Shown: positions 34,503 to 45,921, numbered from the stretch's first letter. The stretch: 62,311 nt of DNA from Guillardia theta CCMP2712 (GCF_000315625.1 NW_005434623.1:153006-215316), one strand, 5' to 3'. The notes: a model not told the origin generated them from the letters alone. A program made the numbers and translations.

Positions 34503-36290
34503 CTACGCGTGCGACTGTTCGCTGCCCCAGCCTGGAGGAGGTTGACCCAAACCTGCCCCCCACCCGCTCTGACCAGGCTGCAGACTCTGATGTGAGATAG
34601 AAGATTGAGTCAAGGTTCATACCCCACCTTGATCTCGTTGATCTGCAGGTTTTGAGATTTCTTGCTCTGCAAATGGATTGTCTGAGCAACGCACGGCACT
34701 GCAGCTCGAAGCTTGTACCTGCATCACAGCCATGATGTACTTGAGGTATGGCTCCGAGAAACGGTCTGTGGCGTCTTCCAGCTGTACAGGCTCACGACCA
34801 TTCGAGAACAAGGTTCTCATAAGACTCACCATGCGTGAGAACAAAACTCCATTGTAGTTGGCATCGAGAAGAGACTTCGCCTGCTCTATTTCTGCACCTC
34901 CCTTCAAAAGAATCAGTGCAAGCAGTGTAGCGTTCAAAAGCATACTTGTCTTCCTTGCACGGTCGCGATGACAGCGCAATCATCGGGTAGATCATTCTGC
35001 AGAGATTTTGCAGCCGACACAAGAAAACTAGCCAGCAGGAAGTCAGTCCGCCTTCGCTGTCCCCGAAGTCCATCCTCTACCTAGAGATGGCCGAGGAGCT
35101 GAAGCGAACGCACAGACACTTGGCACCCGCAGACACTGCCCAGTTGATCTGGGGGTTCAAGTCAGCCATCTCCTTCTCCGCACGTGAGGACACGCACCTC
35201 GTTGGCATCACCGACCTCTACCAAAGGCTCCATCCCCAGGACATGGCAAGCGTTTACCTGCTTCAGGCTTCAGCGCGTCTGCTTTCTTCTGTGCTGCTGC
35301 TCGTTACCATCACGGCCGTCTTCTCTTCACCAAGAGAGGAAGCAGCAAAAGAAACTCCATCAGCACCAGCAGCTTTCGCCTGGCAGCAAAAAACATCATG
35401 CCATCAGAAAACATTCTATTTCTGCAACATCAATCTCTCCTCCTTCCCCCCTCCAACTCCTTCTCGCTCTTCCTGCTCCATCTCATGTTCTTGACCCTGC
35501 CCCTGCCCCTGCTCTCCGTCTCCCTGTTTTCATTCCGTTTCAATCATTTTGTATTACCTTTGCGATATCCTCTATCGTTTCAATCGCACCTCTCCACACT
35601 AGAGGCACAGGGCCGGGAAACTTGCCCTTGGCCTGCCCAACACTTGAGACAACCAACAAGGACTACTCGCCTCTTTCACATACAGTTTGTTGTTCCTTTA
35701 CGAACCCTTCAAAGTCTTGATCGCCATTTGCAACAGCAGTATCCACCACGAGCAGCGCGACCTTGCTTGGGTGTCAAGACATATTCCTCCAGAGCTGGTT
35801 GGTCCCACACACCTTGGACCTCCGAATCTCGAAGGATAGCGATTTAGTATCATGTACAGGAATCTGCAGCGCTTGAATCATTCCATAATAGAGTGTTACA
35901 ATGTTATCTCACCTTCTCCGGTCTCAAGAATTCTACAGATATTGATGGCGAACCGGATGTTTTCTTCAATGACTTGAAGATCTGCAAGATGTTTCACAAC
36001 CTTCCTGTCAATCAATCTCAAAGTGTCAGACCTTGGTGGGAGCTTTCGTCTTTGCACTTGCACTCTCCACCTTCTTCACGAGGTCGCTGATGCTCTGAGC
36101 ATACAGCGAAAGTGGATTTCTCTTCGACACCGTCGTTGCCAATGGGGCACATCGAAGCATAGAAGGCTTGGTCTCAACGTCAGGTAGAATATCACTATGA
36201 AAATTTTCTGACCTTGAAAGATACATGAAAACTCTCAACCTGTAGAACAAGCAGCACAAAACCGAAAACTGAGGATCTCGCCCATGCCAT
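34503..36290 (-). CDS. TIM-barrel protein resembling indole-3-glycerol-phosphate synthase
   Basis: Well-phased exons: 36004-35913, 35827 to about 35765, to 35684, 35632-35558, 35379-35308, 35257-35198, 35148 to about 35095, 34996-34946, 34901-34719, 34642-34628 (15 bp) and 34586-34503. ATG at 36290 starts a signal-like MAWARSSVFGFVLLVLQVESF, suggesting plastid import. The core reads as IGPS strands in order: PVPLVWRGAIETIEDI, AKAAGADGVSF, VLGMEPLVEV, AVSAGAKCL, IATVQG...GGAEIEQAKSLLDANYNGVL. The catalytic KDF and INNRDL motifs of true IGPS are not preserved (WRG, LCVRF). It is probably a divergent or non-catalytic relative. Frames do not join cleanly at about 36215 and 35765. The C-terminus is Gly/Pro/Gln-rich. 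Confidence 0.6.
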
Positions 36291-36479
36291 GTTTATAGGC
36301 TTCTTGGGGCACACGCCAGTTCCCTGCAGTCAATCGAGGTAGTTCAGCACAGAGATTGCGTCATCTCAACCTCATCATTGTCTTCTATTCCATGAAAATA
36401 TAAGTGACTGATCGCATTCCATCCCATCCCCTCCCCTCCACGTCTCCCACATTCCTTCCTATCCCATCCCATCCAATCT

Positions 36480-36745
36480 CCTCGCCTCGCCTCGCCTCGC
36501 CTCGCCTCGCCCCTCATCTCATCTCATCTCATCTCATCTCGTCTCGTCTCGTCTCGTCTCGTCTCGTCTCGTCTCGTCTCGTCTCATCTCATCTCATCTC
36601 ATCTCATCTCATCTCATCTCATCTCATCTCATCTCATCTCATCTCATCTCATCTCATCTCATCTCATCTCATCTCATCTCATCTCATCTCATCTCATCTC
36701 ATCTCATCTCATCTCATCTCATCTCATCTCATCTCATCTCATCTA
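36480..36745 (+). repeat. (CTCGC / CTCAT / CTCGT)n pentanucleotide array
   Basis: Variant pentamers are ordered in blocks: CTCGC (36480-36511), CTCAT, CTCGT (36540-36583) and again CTCAT (to about 36743). The CTCAT unit is the reverse complement of the array at 22013-22157. Confidence 0.95.
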
Positions 36746-36799
36746 CTCTCATTTCGTCTCATCGTCCCTCTCGTACATGCCATACGCGGAATGCCGGCC

Positions 36800-37560
36800 T
36801 CTAAAAAAAGTTGAGTAATAAAATAAGGCAGTCCCCCACCGGGCCGGCCCTGGCCGGCCGCCGGGCCGGGCGCGTCCGGAGTCCCCGCCGCGACTCAGTT
36901 CACCACGGCCCGGAAGCTTGAGTCCCTACGGTCTTGCGGCAGGGGTGCGGTGACTCGGACGACCGGACCGGCGGCCCGGTGGCCGAGGCCGCGCCCACGG
37001 CCGCAGCCTGGGCAGCCCGCGCCGCGGCCGACTCTGTGACGGTGATCTCAGGCGGCCGGGCGAGACCGTACTCGGTATGTCACGGATCGGATTTGAGGCT
37101 TTGAAGGCTTCCCTCCACACTGTCATATGCGGCAGGACTACTCCGTGACTTCCGAGCCTCCCGGCCCTCGTACTCAGACCGGACAGTGCCGGTGTTTCAA
37201 GACGTTTTCAACAGTTAACTGAACTTTGAGTAAAGACTCATATTACTTCAAGTGATTTCTTTACTCAAAGTTAAGTTAAAAATCAGTACGAGGACAATCA
37301 GGAGAGTCGAGGAGGCTTGACCCTGACACTGTCGCACAGGCCAAACGGCGAGAAGAGAAAGACAGCGAGAACCAAACCCAATCCTGCCGACTGCTGTCCC
37401 CCAAAGTTAACTGATACCTTCAAGTGATAGTAAACTTGGCGGACGGCATATCCCAGAGGGAGGCATGAAAAGTCTTAAGCCCAACAAGTATTTTAGCAGG
37501 ATCTTTAACTTAACTTTGAGTAAACGATGGATACCCTCGCAAGAAAGACTCCAAAAGACT
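36800..37560. repeat. GC-rich block 5 with dispersed boxes
   Basis: GGCCC-rich DNA to about 37060, then several copies of the ACTCAAAGTTAAGTTAAAAA box in both orientations (37214-37235, 37259-37292, 37501-37524). No gene seen. Confidence 0.6.
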
Positions 37561-37743
37561 ACCTTTCATGAATAACGAGGAATAATAGCATGGGAAATGC
37601 CAGGTGCGTTGTGATATTCCTCAACCTCGTTCGCACACATTGAGCCAGCACCTCCCTCACCTCCTTGCTCTCGGAAGACCATCCTTACCTACACTGCACG
37701 CTCCCTCGCACTACTCTCATCCCTCCCCCCTGACACGGTTGTC

Positions 37744-38216
37744 ATGCCGCATCTTGCCCGATCTAGCTCTAGTCGCACTCCCCCGCCTGCCGGCTCCATC
37801 CGCGTGTTCCCTCGCCGTCGTCACAGTGCCCAGCGGGCGATGACTGCGGTGGAGGTGACTCGTGGGGAGCTAGAGAGCCTGTTTCATCTCAAGCAGGAGG
37901 ACGCTGCTGCCATGCTGGTAAGTCCCTGTCGACACCACAGACGTCATGACCGGGTTCCTTGCAGGGTCTGTCGCTGACAGCCTTCAGGGGCGTGTGCCGA
38001 CGTCTGGGCATCATGCGATGGCCCTACAACAGGGACCATAGGGACCAAGAAGCCCCTCAAGCAGCAGAGGAGGTATCAGTTGCTGGTGCGGGGAGAGAGG
38101 AGTCGCAGGCAGGCGAATGCGAAGGACTATCACGAGGGTTCATCGAGTGGTTCGTGTCACTGCCGGACGAGATGGAGGAAGACTGTCCCTACACCCTCGC
38201 CTTTGACGGGAGGTAA
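37744..38216 (+). CDS. Small RWP-RK domain protein
   Basis: Exons 37744-37917 and 37965-38216 (47-bp GTAAGT intron, phase 0) give 141 residues. The RWP-RK DNA-binding domain spans the junction: LESLFHLKQEDAAAML, then GLSLTAFRGVCRRLGIMRWP with the hallmark RWPY. Such proteins regulate nitrogen responses or gametogenesis in plants and algae; this one is very short and lacks a GAF or PB1 region. An acidic C-terminus (PDEMEEDCPYTL) could act in transactivation. The ATG at 37838 could instead be the start. A second donor, GTATCAG near 38071, could allow another 3' end. Confidence 0.75.
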
Positions 38217-39620
38217 TGCTGCAAGCTCGGCTAAGGCCGTGGGATACTGGGTGACTGTAGATAATCTTTGGTTTAAGTGTACTTGAGGGAGAACCAATGT
38301 TGTGTAGAATATCCAATGAAAGCATCAAAGTTGATGCTCAAGTTCTTACAAAACTTGACTCGGTACTGCGAGAACTTCTCAAATTTTGTTTCAATTACGA
38401 GTTTCATCGAGGCTTTTCAGGGATTGAACGAGAAAAGAGTACTGCAGGTAGCGTTGAACGTATGAACATCTGTGCTTTCTAGAGTTGTATGGTCGCATTC
38501 GAGCTTCTGTTCAAGAGTCCTGTTTTCAATCTCTTGGTCACGCACTCCAGCGATGCAGCCTGGCAACGGCACGCAGCGGTGCGGCGCCATTGCTGCATTC
38601 TTGATGACGGTTCACACTGTCAGCCTCTGTACAATTGAATTCCGTGACGCGTACCGTAGTACTGCCGCAGTGCGGCACTGTCAGTGCAGTACGGTCAAGG
38701 TAAGCCAACACCGTACTGTTATCCGATGAGTCGCTGCACTGCAGTCACGGTCCTGCCACCGGCGGGCCGTGATCATCGCCGTCGGATGCGCGGCCCGGGC
38801 CGCGGCCCAAAGCCTGCCAGTTTGAACGGCCGCCTACCGTACCCGCGGGGCGGCGGGGTGTTCCCCCCGGCTTCGTCGGATCAAACTACTGTGATCATAC
38901 CGTACTAGTAGGCCTAAGACCGCTTAGGCTCGGGCCCCCGGGCCGGGCCCGGGCCCGGGGCCCAACCGTTCACTGAACGGTTGCCGCTGCCGTTCCGAGA
39001 CCCGGTCAGGTCAGGCCGGCTGCCCGCGGGCCGTCACCGGCGGCGGCGCCCCCCGGTCACCGGGTGCCACCGGGTGCCCCGCCGGGCCCGGCGGCCCAGT
39101 GGTGCCAGGGGGGGCCGGGATGACTCAGCCTGGCAGTGATCCGGGCCGGGCCGGCGCGGAGCCGGTGAGCCGCAAGTTCCGAGTTCCGATTCGCCCAAGA
39201 TTTTATCATGTGGTGTTCGAAAATTTCGATACAGAATTTCAAATGTGGGAGAAGCTCCGGAACACTTCGGCCTACCCAGAACTCTCAAATTTCTGCCGAT
39301 TCAAGTCACCAAAGCAATTTTTGAAATATAGAAGCGAATTTCATAGGATCAACCAACATTTGAAGTCTTACCTCCAAATATTTTCTACCCTACCCCTTCC
39401 TTCCAACACCGATTTATGTCAGTGTACACAGAGGTGGGTTATGTACCCCACCATGGTGGCATCATGGAGGCCTGACCCTTACCACCTTTCCATAGCCTTT
39501 TCTTACTGCAGACTACCCGTACTTTCACCTCTATTTCAGTTTCGTACCCTACCCTCCAGAAATAATGTTCATTCAATTTGAGACCACCCCCACGTCTTCA
39601 CCACCTCCCTGCAGTCCTAT
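38217..39620. other. Intergenic: gene-like fragment, GC-rich block 6, promoter motifs
   Basis: A 61-codon open frame at 38297-38482 (LDSVLRELLKFCFNYEFHRG) looks plausible but has no partner exon. 38500-39180 is GGCCC-rich repeat DNA. CCCTACCCC-type words at 39381-39600 lie directly upstream of the UBC gene and fit the promoter motif. Confidence 0.4.
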
Positions 39621-39628
39621 CCCACACC

Positions 39629-41027
39629 ATGGCGCAGAACAAGTTGTCCAAGGAGCTTCGTGGGCTTCGCAATGATCCGATACCGCAGGTATGGCAGACG
39701 TGGGAGGCAAGAGATGCAGGATGGAACGAACATGCAAGATGGTCTATGGAAGATACTCGATAGACAGATGTATGATGGGCTAGATTGTGACATGCATGTT
39801 TGCATGAAAGTTCATGGATGGGATGAAGGTTGGGGAAAATGATTGAATTTCAAGGAATGATAGTGTGCAGAAGGAAGAATTGAAAGCATAAGGGGAAATT
39901 CAGAACGCAGAGCTGCAGATTTTCTTGCTGATCACGGTTGTAAAGCCGTAGCTCGATGATGGAATCCTGTGGCTCCATGGCAGAGTAGAACATCGAAATA
40001 GGCGCTAGAAAAGCATGCAAGCCTCTTACAAGATAGAACATGATGTATTCTTTGCAGGGTGATGCTCAGCCGAAAGGAGAGAATATTTATGAATGGGAAG
40101 GCTTCGTTAATGGACCGGTGAATTGTTCGATCCGATGTCATACCTACTGACTATACCCTTTCTGTTTTTCAGGAGGGGACGCCTTATGAAGGAGGACGAT
40201 TCAAGGTTGTCGAGACTTTGATATCAAGGCGTCACTGACACTATGCCAGTTCGAAATGAAATTTCCTGCTGAATATCCATTTAAGCCGCCCAAACTAAAC
40301 TTCACAACCAAAGTCCTTCATCCAAATATTACGGATGATGGAAAGGTTGATTGATTGTTTGTGTATGTTTGCGTGTGCATCTGCCTGCAAGTATGCAAAT
40401 GAGCTTCTTTGTCATGTGATCTGTCTTGATTAGAAGACGAGGGTTAAAAATGTTCTGTTTGATTTCAGAAACTGCTTCACGATTGCTTTGCAATGCCAGA
40501 TGTTGAGATAACACTCAGCACGCGATATCAAATTCGGCATGTTAGTCATTGACTGTGCATTCCAGGTTTGTCTTGATGTTATTTCGGAAGGATGGAACCC
40601 AGCAGTTTCTTTAAGACAGGTGTCTCCTGTCTCTGATTTTTGACAGTAATCTCGGTGTGTAACGCGGACTTTTCGATCAGATTATTTTATCTTTGCACAC
40701 ATTATTTACGGATCCAAACCCCTCGAATCCTTTAGTTCCCGAGGTCAAACAAGACTTTCCTTGTTCTTATCTCTTCTCATCCTCTTTCAGGTGGCGAAAC
40801 TCTATGCAGATGACCGAGAGGCTTTCAACGCAAAGGTGTGATCTAGCCTTCTTCTTGGGTTGCTCTTGTCCTCATTGCTACGACATCCGTCGACTGCATT
40901 GACTGCACCTCTGTCTCACATGTTTCTTGCATTTTGTAATTTGCATGATCTCCCTTGACTCATCTTGCCGGACGATTGATCATGGCGGTGGCAGGTGCGT
41001 CAGTGGGTACAGGATTACGCGCAATGA
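39629..41027 (+). CDS. Ubiquitin-conjugating enzyme E2
   Basis: Eight exons with matching phases: 39629-39688, 40058-40117, 40173-40205, 40250-40345, 40566-40619, 40681-40743, 40791-40835 and 40995-41027, giving 147 residues, the classic E2 core length. Motifs: [13 protein letters not shown] helix 1, [35 protein letters not shown] with the catalytic Cys in [14 protein letters not shown], and [13 protein letters not shown]. It accepts ubiquitin from E1 and passes it on with an E3. The class within the UBC4/UBC5-like group is not certain. A TAAATAAAC context follows the stop at 41044. It converges with the gene at 41073, 45 bp away. Confidence 0.95.
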
Positions 41028-41072
41028 GTCGTTGAATACTTCAGTAAATAAACTACACGAAACACTATAACA

Positions 41073-42761
41073 TCACAGGAGAACAGGGAGACGCACCTCT
41101 GGGGACAGGTGGGAAGGGAGAGGGCGATGAGGGTAATTTCCTAGCTGTTGTCTTGAGATGGATGTGGTGGACTGCAACCAGGCAGGCTGCTGCGCTCCGA
41201 ACACTCCTCTGCTCCTGCCTCCTCCGAGCTCCGGCGCCGAGTCCCGAGGAGAGACGTAGTAGTTGGGTTTCAAATTGTCAGACCCGAACCCCAAGGCAGG
41301 AGCCCCGGCATCAGTTTGCATGCGATTTCCGCTGCGAAATCGTTGAACCTGGGATCATGATGAGTAACCAGAAGAAGCTCTAGCTCACACCAGCAAATCA
41401 GATCACCATGTTCTGTGCACGGAGAGCCGGTTCTTCCAGCAGGTTCTTGACAGGGTGGGCTGACGCCGCCATGATTGTCAGTTCCGATCCCGGGCCCTCG
41501 TCAACCACTCACGTCTCTCCCGCCACCGGCGATCGAACGCTCTGTCGATGCTGAGCTCAGGCTCTGGCCTGCTGTCACGTATGGGTTGATACGTCCAGAA
41601 CTCTCTGTCGTTCTCGAAGCTCGGATTCTTGATGAACAGAGCGTTGTCTTTCTCCATCTGCAGACACTCATGAGAACCGCCGTTGACCTGACCCGTCTCT
41701 CCCCTCACCTGCTGCAGGAGGCTAAAACCATCCACGTTGCTCATCCTGCTGTGATCCAGCCTTGATCGGGCGTCTTGTCTGCCGGGAGACGAACCGGCCA
41801 TGAGCGTGCTGTTCTCAGGGGGCCGGTTGCTCGCAGCCATCCTGTGATGCTCTGCCCGGTTAACGTGCTCGTCTCTGTACATGCTCAGTGTCGGAGCCTG
41901 ATGAAACAGCTCCTGAGGATGATGAGAGTTCTCTTTGTGATCAAAGGAAGAAGAGACATTCTCTCTCCTGGGCTCGTCGAGACTTGAAGCTTCTCTGTAG
42001 CTGGGCGTGACCTCTCTGACCTCCGACCTTCTCGAGTACACCGAGGAGCTGGAGGAGCCCGTGACATGCTTGAAGAGCTCGTCATGAGGAGTGATATGCC
42101 TCAACGGATCCTCTTGCGGGGGCGTGTAAAAGGTTTGATCATACACACCTGCTCTCTCCTCGCGAAGAGGTGGAGTGGACGTGAGATATCTCCCAGCGGT
42201 ATCCCGGAAGACAGACCCTCGTTCCTGCCGGCTGATCTTGTGCAGCACATCTCCCTCGAACCTGCCATATCCAAACCCGTCGTTGGACACGAGTCCTGAG
42301 CCGGTCAGCCCACTGGAGGGCTCGGGGCGAATGTTGCACCTCCTGCCGACCTTCTTCTCTTGCGGGCTGGTGTGATCGGAGAAGCTCAGGAATCTCGGGG
42401 AGTTGGCCGGCAGGTTAGGAGGGACAGTCAAGTAGGAGCCGTGCGCCTTGTCCGCCCTCTGGGCCTCCTGCCTCGGAATCAGCCCGGCTGCTAGACTCTC
42501 CTGCGGGCGTTCACACATGGCCTTCCCCCCCTTCGTCTCCCTGTGATCCTCCCCCATGGCTCGTTCCAGCTTCTCCCTCAGTCTCTGCAGTTTGGAGGGC
42601 CCATTGTGCGAGCTATCAGACTCCCTGGGCTTGTCAAGGATCCGAAGTTTCTGCTTCCATGCTAAGTCAGATGACACTGTAATCCCCGTGATGCGAGGAG
42701 CTGAAGTCCAGCTATCTCCAGCCCATGCTCGCTCCTTGGTTCCATACGCATCCACGGCCAT
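41073..42761 (-). CDS. Disordered Ser/Arg/Glu-rich protein, unknown
   Basis: Exons 42761-41513, 41459-41407 and 41348-41073 join in phase through GTGAGT and GTGATC donors, giving 525 residues. The sequence is low in hydrophobics and rich in Ser, Arg, Glu, Pro and His; a short helical stretch KLQRLREKLERAMGE lies near residue 60. No domain is recognised. Composition suggests an intrinsically disordered, possibly phosphorylated scaffold. Without the GTGAGT splice the frame would end at 41478; the splice makes a longer and equally plausible tail. The stop lies 45 bp from the convergent UBC gene. Confidence 0.7.
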
Positions 42762-44083
42762 GCTGCGTTACGATGCGAGGCTCCTGTTTATCATCTGGGT
42801 CGAAAATGATTACATCAAAAGTTGAAAGAAGGAGGAAGAGGGAGGGAGGGAGGGAGGGTAAGTGTGGGGGGAAATGTAGTTGGACAGGGACACATTGCAG
42901 ATTGGGTGGAAGGGGGTAGGGACATTAGTAGCATCAACAATGTTTTCTCCTTCTCTAAAAGAGTCTCGTCTACATCGAGTTCCTCCTACAATCAGTACAC
43001 ACGGACTGGGATAACCTGATTCAACGAGACCAGCACCCTGTCATCAGCATTCCTCCGTTTTACCTTCGTCTGAACACTTCCTGGTACCTCAGATGCTGCG
43101 GCACATCTTCACTAGCGTACCTCACACGGACTATACCCTTCGTCTGTTGAGACCATTGCTTCCAACAATCCGGTGCCTCATTCACAGAGATCATGAAAAA
43201 TTCCTGTTGAACTGAGAGGAACAAACTTGGCATCTATCCTCCTTTCTTTCCCACTTCTCATCCCACACTTAGACCACAATGCTCTCTTCGTCTTCGTCCT
43301 CGTCTTTCTCCTCCTCCTCCCTGTTCCCTCTCTGCACACCTTCTCCCCTATTACAACCGAAGCCATTCCATGGACCTATAAAACCTATTCTTTATACACG
43401 CTTATACACTTTATACCGGTGGCATACCGTGAAACTTGCCGGGCCGCCCGGCCGGCGCCCGGCGGCCCCGGGCCCCGTCAGCCTGATCGGACTCAGTGAG
43501 CCTCGGAGTCAAGTCCGCGGCCCGGCCGGGCCCGGGGTCCGGTCCGATCACGCAGCCGCCGCCGCACTGCATGTGCCGGTCACCGGGTGGCTCCGAGTCA
43601 CCGGCGTAGTACGGTGACGGTGCCACAGTGGACTGACTCTGAAGGCTCCCGGGGAGCCGGGAACCGTTAAGCAGGGCCCGGGGCCTGCCCGGCCCGGCCT
43701 GCGCTGAGCGCGGCCGCCGGGCGGCGCTGGGGGCCGGGGCCGCTGAGTACGCCCGGCCGTCATCCGGTACGGTACTAACAGGCCGTTAGTAGCCTAGTAT
43801 TGCTATGGGGCGCTAGTACAGTACTTCCCGGAGTCCTAAGCCTTAGTTAAGTTCCGAAGTTCCGCCGCCGATACGGTTCCGACTGACTTGGAGTCAACTT
43901 TTGACCCGCATAACCTCTTACATCCCTCGGACGATCATCATCATGGCATGGCATTGCAGGCTACCCGGAGGTGCTCAAAACTAACTTGGAAAGGGAAGAT
44001 GCAAGGCTCAGAACAGTTCAGAACCTTCCGAGCACTGCATGTGATAGTACAAACTACAGGCCGCCGCAGTAGTATCATAGTGG
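42762..44083. other. Intergenic: GGGA run and GC-rich block 7
   Basis: 42840-42858 holds a GGGA run. 43430-43790 is GGCCC-rich repeat DNA with GATCGG words. No exon with clear splice signals was found. Confidence 0.5.
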
Positions 44084-44931
44084 TCACTCTGTACCGTTCT
44101 GCTTGAAGTAAAAACGATAGTTGTCAGGTGTCACGTCGGTCGTCTCCCATCCAAGGTTGCGAAGGTACTTGGCGTACCAGTTGATCCTCTTGGCATTCAC
44201 TCCGAAGTCAAGGAAACCGGCGCGGCTGTAGCAACCTAGTCAGCCAACATCATGGTTCAAACAGTGCAAACAAATCACCTTGCAGATCGAACATTCACAG
44301 ACTTAGTCTCGGGATCCATCAAGAACTCAAGATCGTCAAGATAACCAATCTTGCCGCTTTCATACTGCACATAGATGTATCTATCATCATTCCTGACAAG
44401 CTTCCACCCTCCTGCATCAATGTTTGCCTGCCCTGGCGGATACGCCTTTACAGCAGCAAGCAGCTCGTTCATGGCTTCCTTCTCATCCTTGTTGTACTTG
44501 AATGGTTTGTAGTAGTGGTCCCGGTCCTTCTTGGGGTCTATGAAGGAGCTGAAGCAATTCGGAGCAGGCCGAGCAGCTTTGAAGGGTGGGGGGCAGCCCT
44601 TGAGGGCGGTACCTTCCCCCACCCCCTCCGGCACAGCTGTTCGTGCTCCATAGGGAACCCCATCCAGCTCCGGTCGGAGATCCACGATCCTGTTCTCGAA
44701 GGCGAAGGCAGGGAGGGCTACTCCCCCAGTGAGCAGCAGAGCTCTTCTGCTCCACTGCATTGCCTTGCTGTTCGACTGCATCTGACAGGAGAGAACAGAT
44801 GGAGTGAGCGATCGAGAACTTGTGGCAGCACCAGATGTATGCGTGAATGAGTTCAGAGCTGCATGCTGGTGGAAGGCAGAAGCGCTGCCGGCGCATAGAA
44901 GCATCGCTACAGTACCGAGCATTGTCGACAT
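44084..44931 (-). CDS. Thylakoid-lumen DUF1499-like protein, plastid targeted
   Basis: Exons 44931-44279 and 44225-44084 give 264 residues. The N-terminus is a tripartite presequence: signal peptide MLLCAGSASA cleaved before Phe (secondary-plastid motif), a Ser/Thr-rich transit region, then SRRALLLTGGVALPAFA, a twin-arginine thylakoid signal. The mature part has GCPPPFKAARPAPNCFSS, VRNDDRYIYVQYESGKIGYLDDLEF and VRSASRAGFLDFGVNAKRIN, as in DUF1499 proteins of cyanobacteria and plastids, whose biochemical role is not established. It is divergent to the DUF2854 gene over a shared upstream region. Confidence 0.85.
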
Positions 44932-45921
44932 GGCGCCCGACTGCGGATCAGGTTCAGTCCTATGGAAGCGGGGGTAGGGTGAGCATACCGTGGGCAACAT
45001 GGCTGGGAGATGTGAATAGTGGGGTAGGGGAGACACAGACGGGTCCTTGCCTAATAGATTTTTGATTAGAATAACGGGGTCAATATAGTTCAAGGACTTA
45101 TTTGAAGGGGTAGGGCACGAGTGTGGGTAAACATTCCCTGCAGGGGGGGTCATCTTTTCCGGGGTGGGACATGGGGAGGGTGGTCATTGGCTGCTGAGGC
45201 AGGCTTGTTTTTCTCTCTGCCTTATGTGTAGAAGACGCAGAAAGGTTGGCGGGTGAAAAATCAGGTAGGTGTGAAATTGGGTGGATCCAGGGGGGTGGTA
45301 ATAGGTACCAGGGGGTAGGGTGGGACATGCAAAGGGGGGGGCGCAATACACCCCCGAAAGCTCGGATATTTATAAGGGTTGCACCATAGGGTGAGGGGTA
45401 GTGGTGGGATGGCAGGGGTCCATATACCTTACGTCTCCAGGGGTAGGCCAAAACTTGTGGTATTCAGGGTGCTATGTTGGGGTATTCCACTTGATGGGGG
45501 TGGGTGGATCCGCCAACTACCACATGTAAAGGGGAAGATGATCACGCTGACATGAGAACACACAGGGAGAAGCGAGAGAGGAGGGAGGGAGCAGGATGAG
45601 GAGGGAGGAGGGGAGAAGAACAGAGAGCTCGATGGAGGATGATGATAGGGAGGGAGCAGAGACGATGCAGGAGGCCAAGCAGTAAGGAAGTGAGGCCAAA
45701 TCTGATGATCAAGTTGCGAGGGGTAGGGCATACTCGGGCCTGTACGATGGCGAGGTTTGGCTGATGAACTAGGGGTTGCAGGATGACAGCTGGCAAGAAT
45801 GTAGACGTGAGAGGAGGAAGAAGATGCGAGATGAGATCAAAGAAGCGAATGTGCAGCAAGGGAAGCAGCTTGGACATGGGCCGATGGATGGCTCCACAGC
45901 CCAAAATAACACTGTTGACAG
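44932..45921. promoter_or_regulatory. Bidirectional promoter region with GGGGTAGGG motifs
   Basis: About 990 bp between two divergent plastid-protein genes holds at least eight GGGGTAGGG or GGGGTGGG words (44970, 45022, 45109, 45160, 45309, 45392, 45438, 45721). Three lie within 200 bp of the minus-strand start. It is the densest cluster of this motif in the window. Confidence 0.5.

Noticed and set aside
35087-35494. Plus-strand open frame starting MAEELKRTHRHL
   Set aside because: It is antisense to three phased exons of the TIM-barrel gene that carry recognisable strand motifs.
39099-39581. 160-codon plus-strand frame (PRFYHVVFENFDTEFQ)
   Set aside because: No ATG with good context, it runs out of a GC-rich repeat, no domain, and no splice partners; probably chance.
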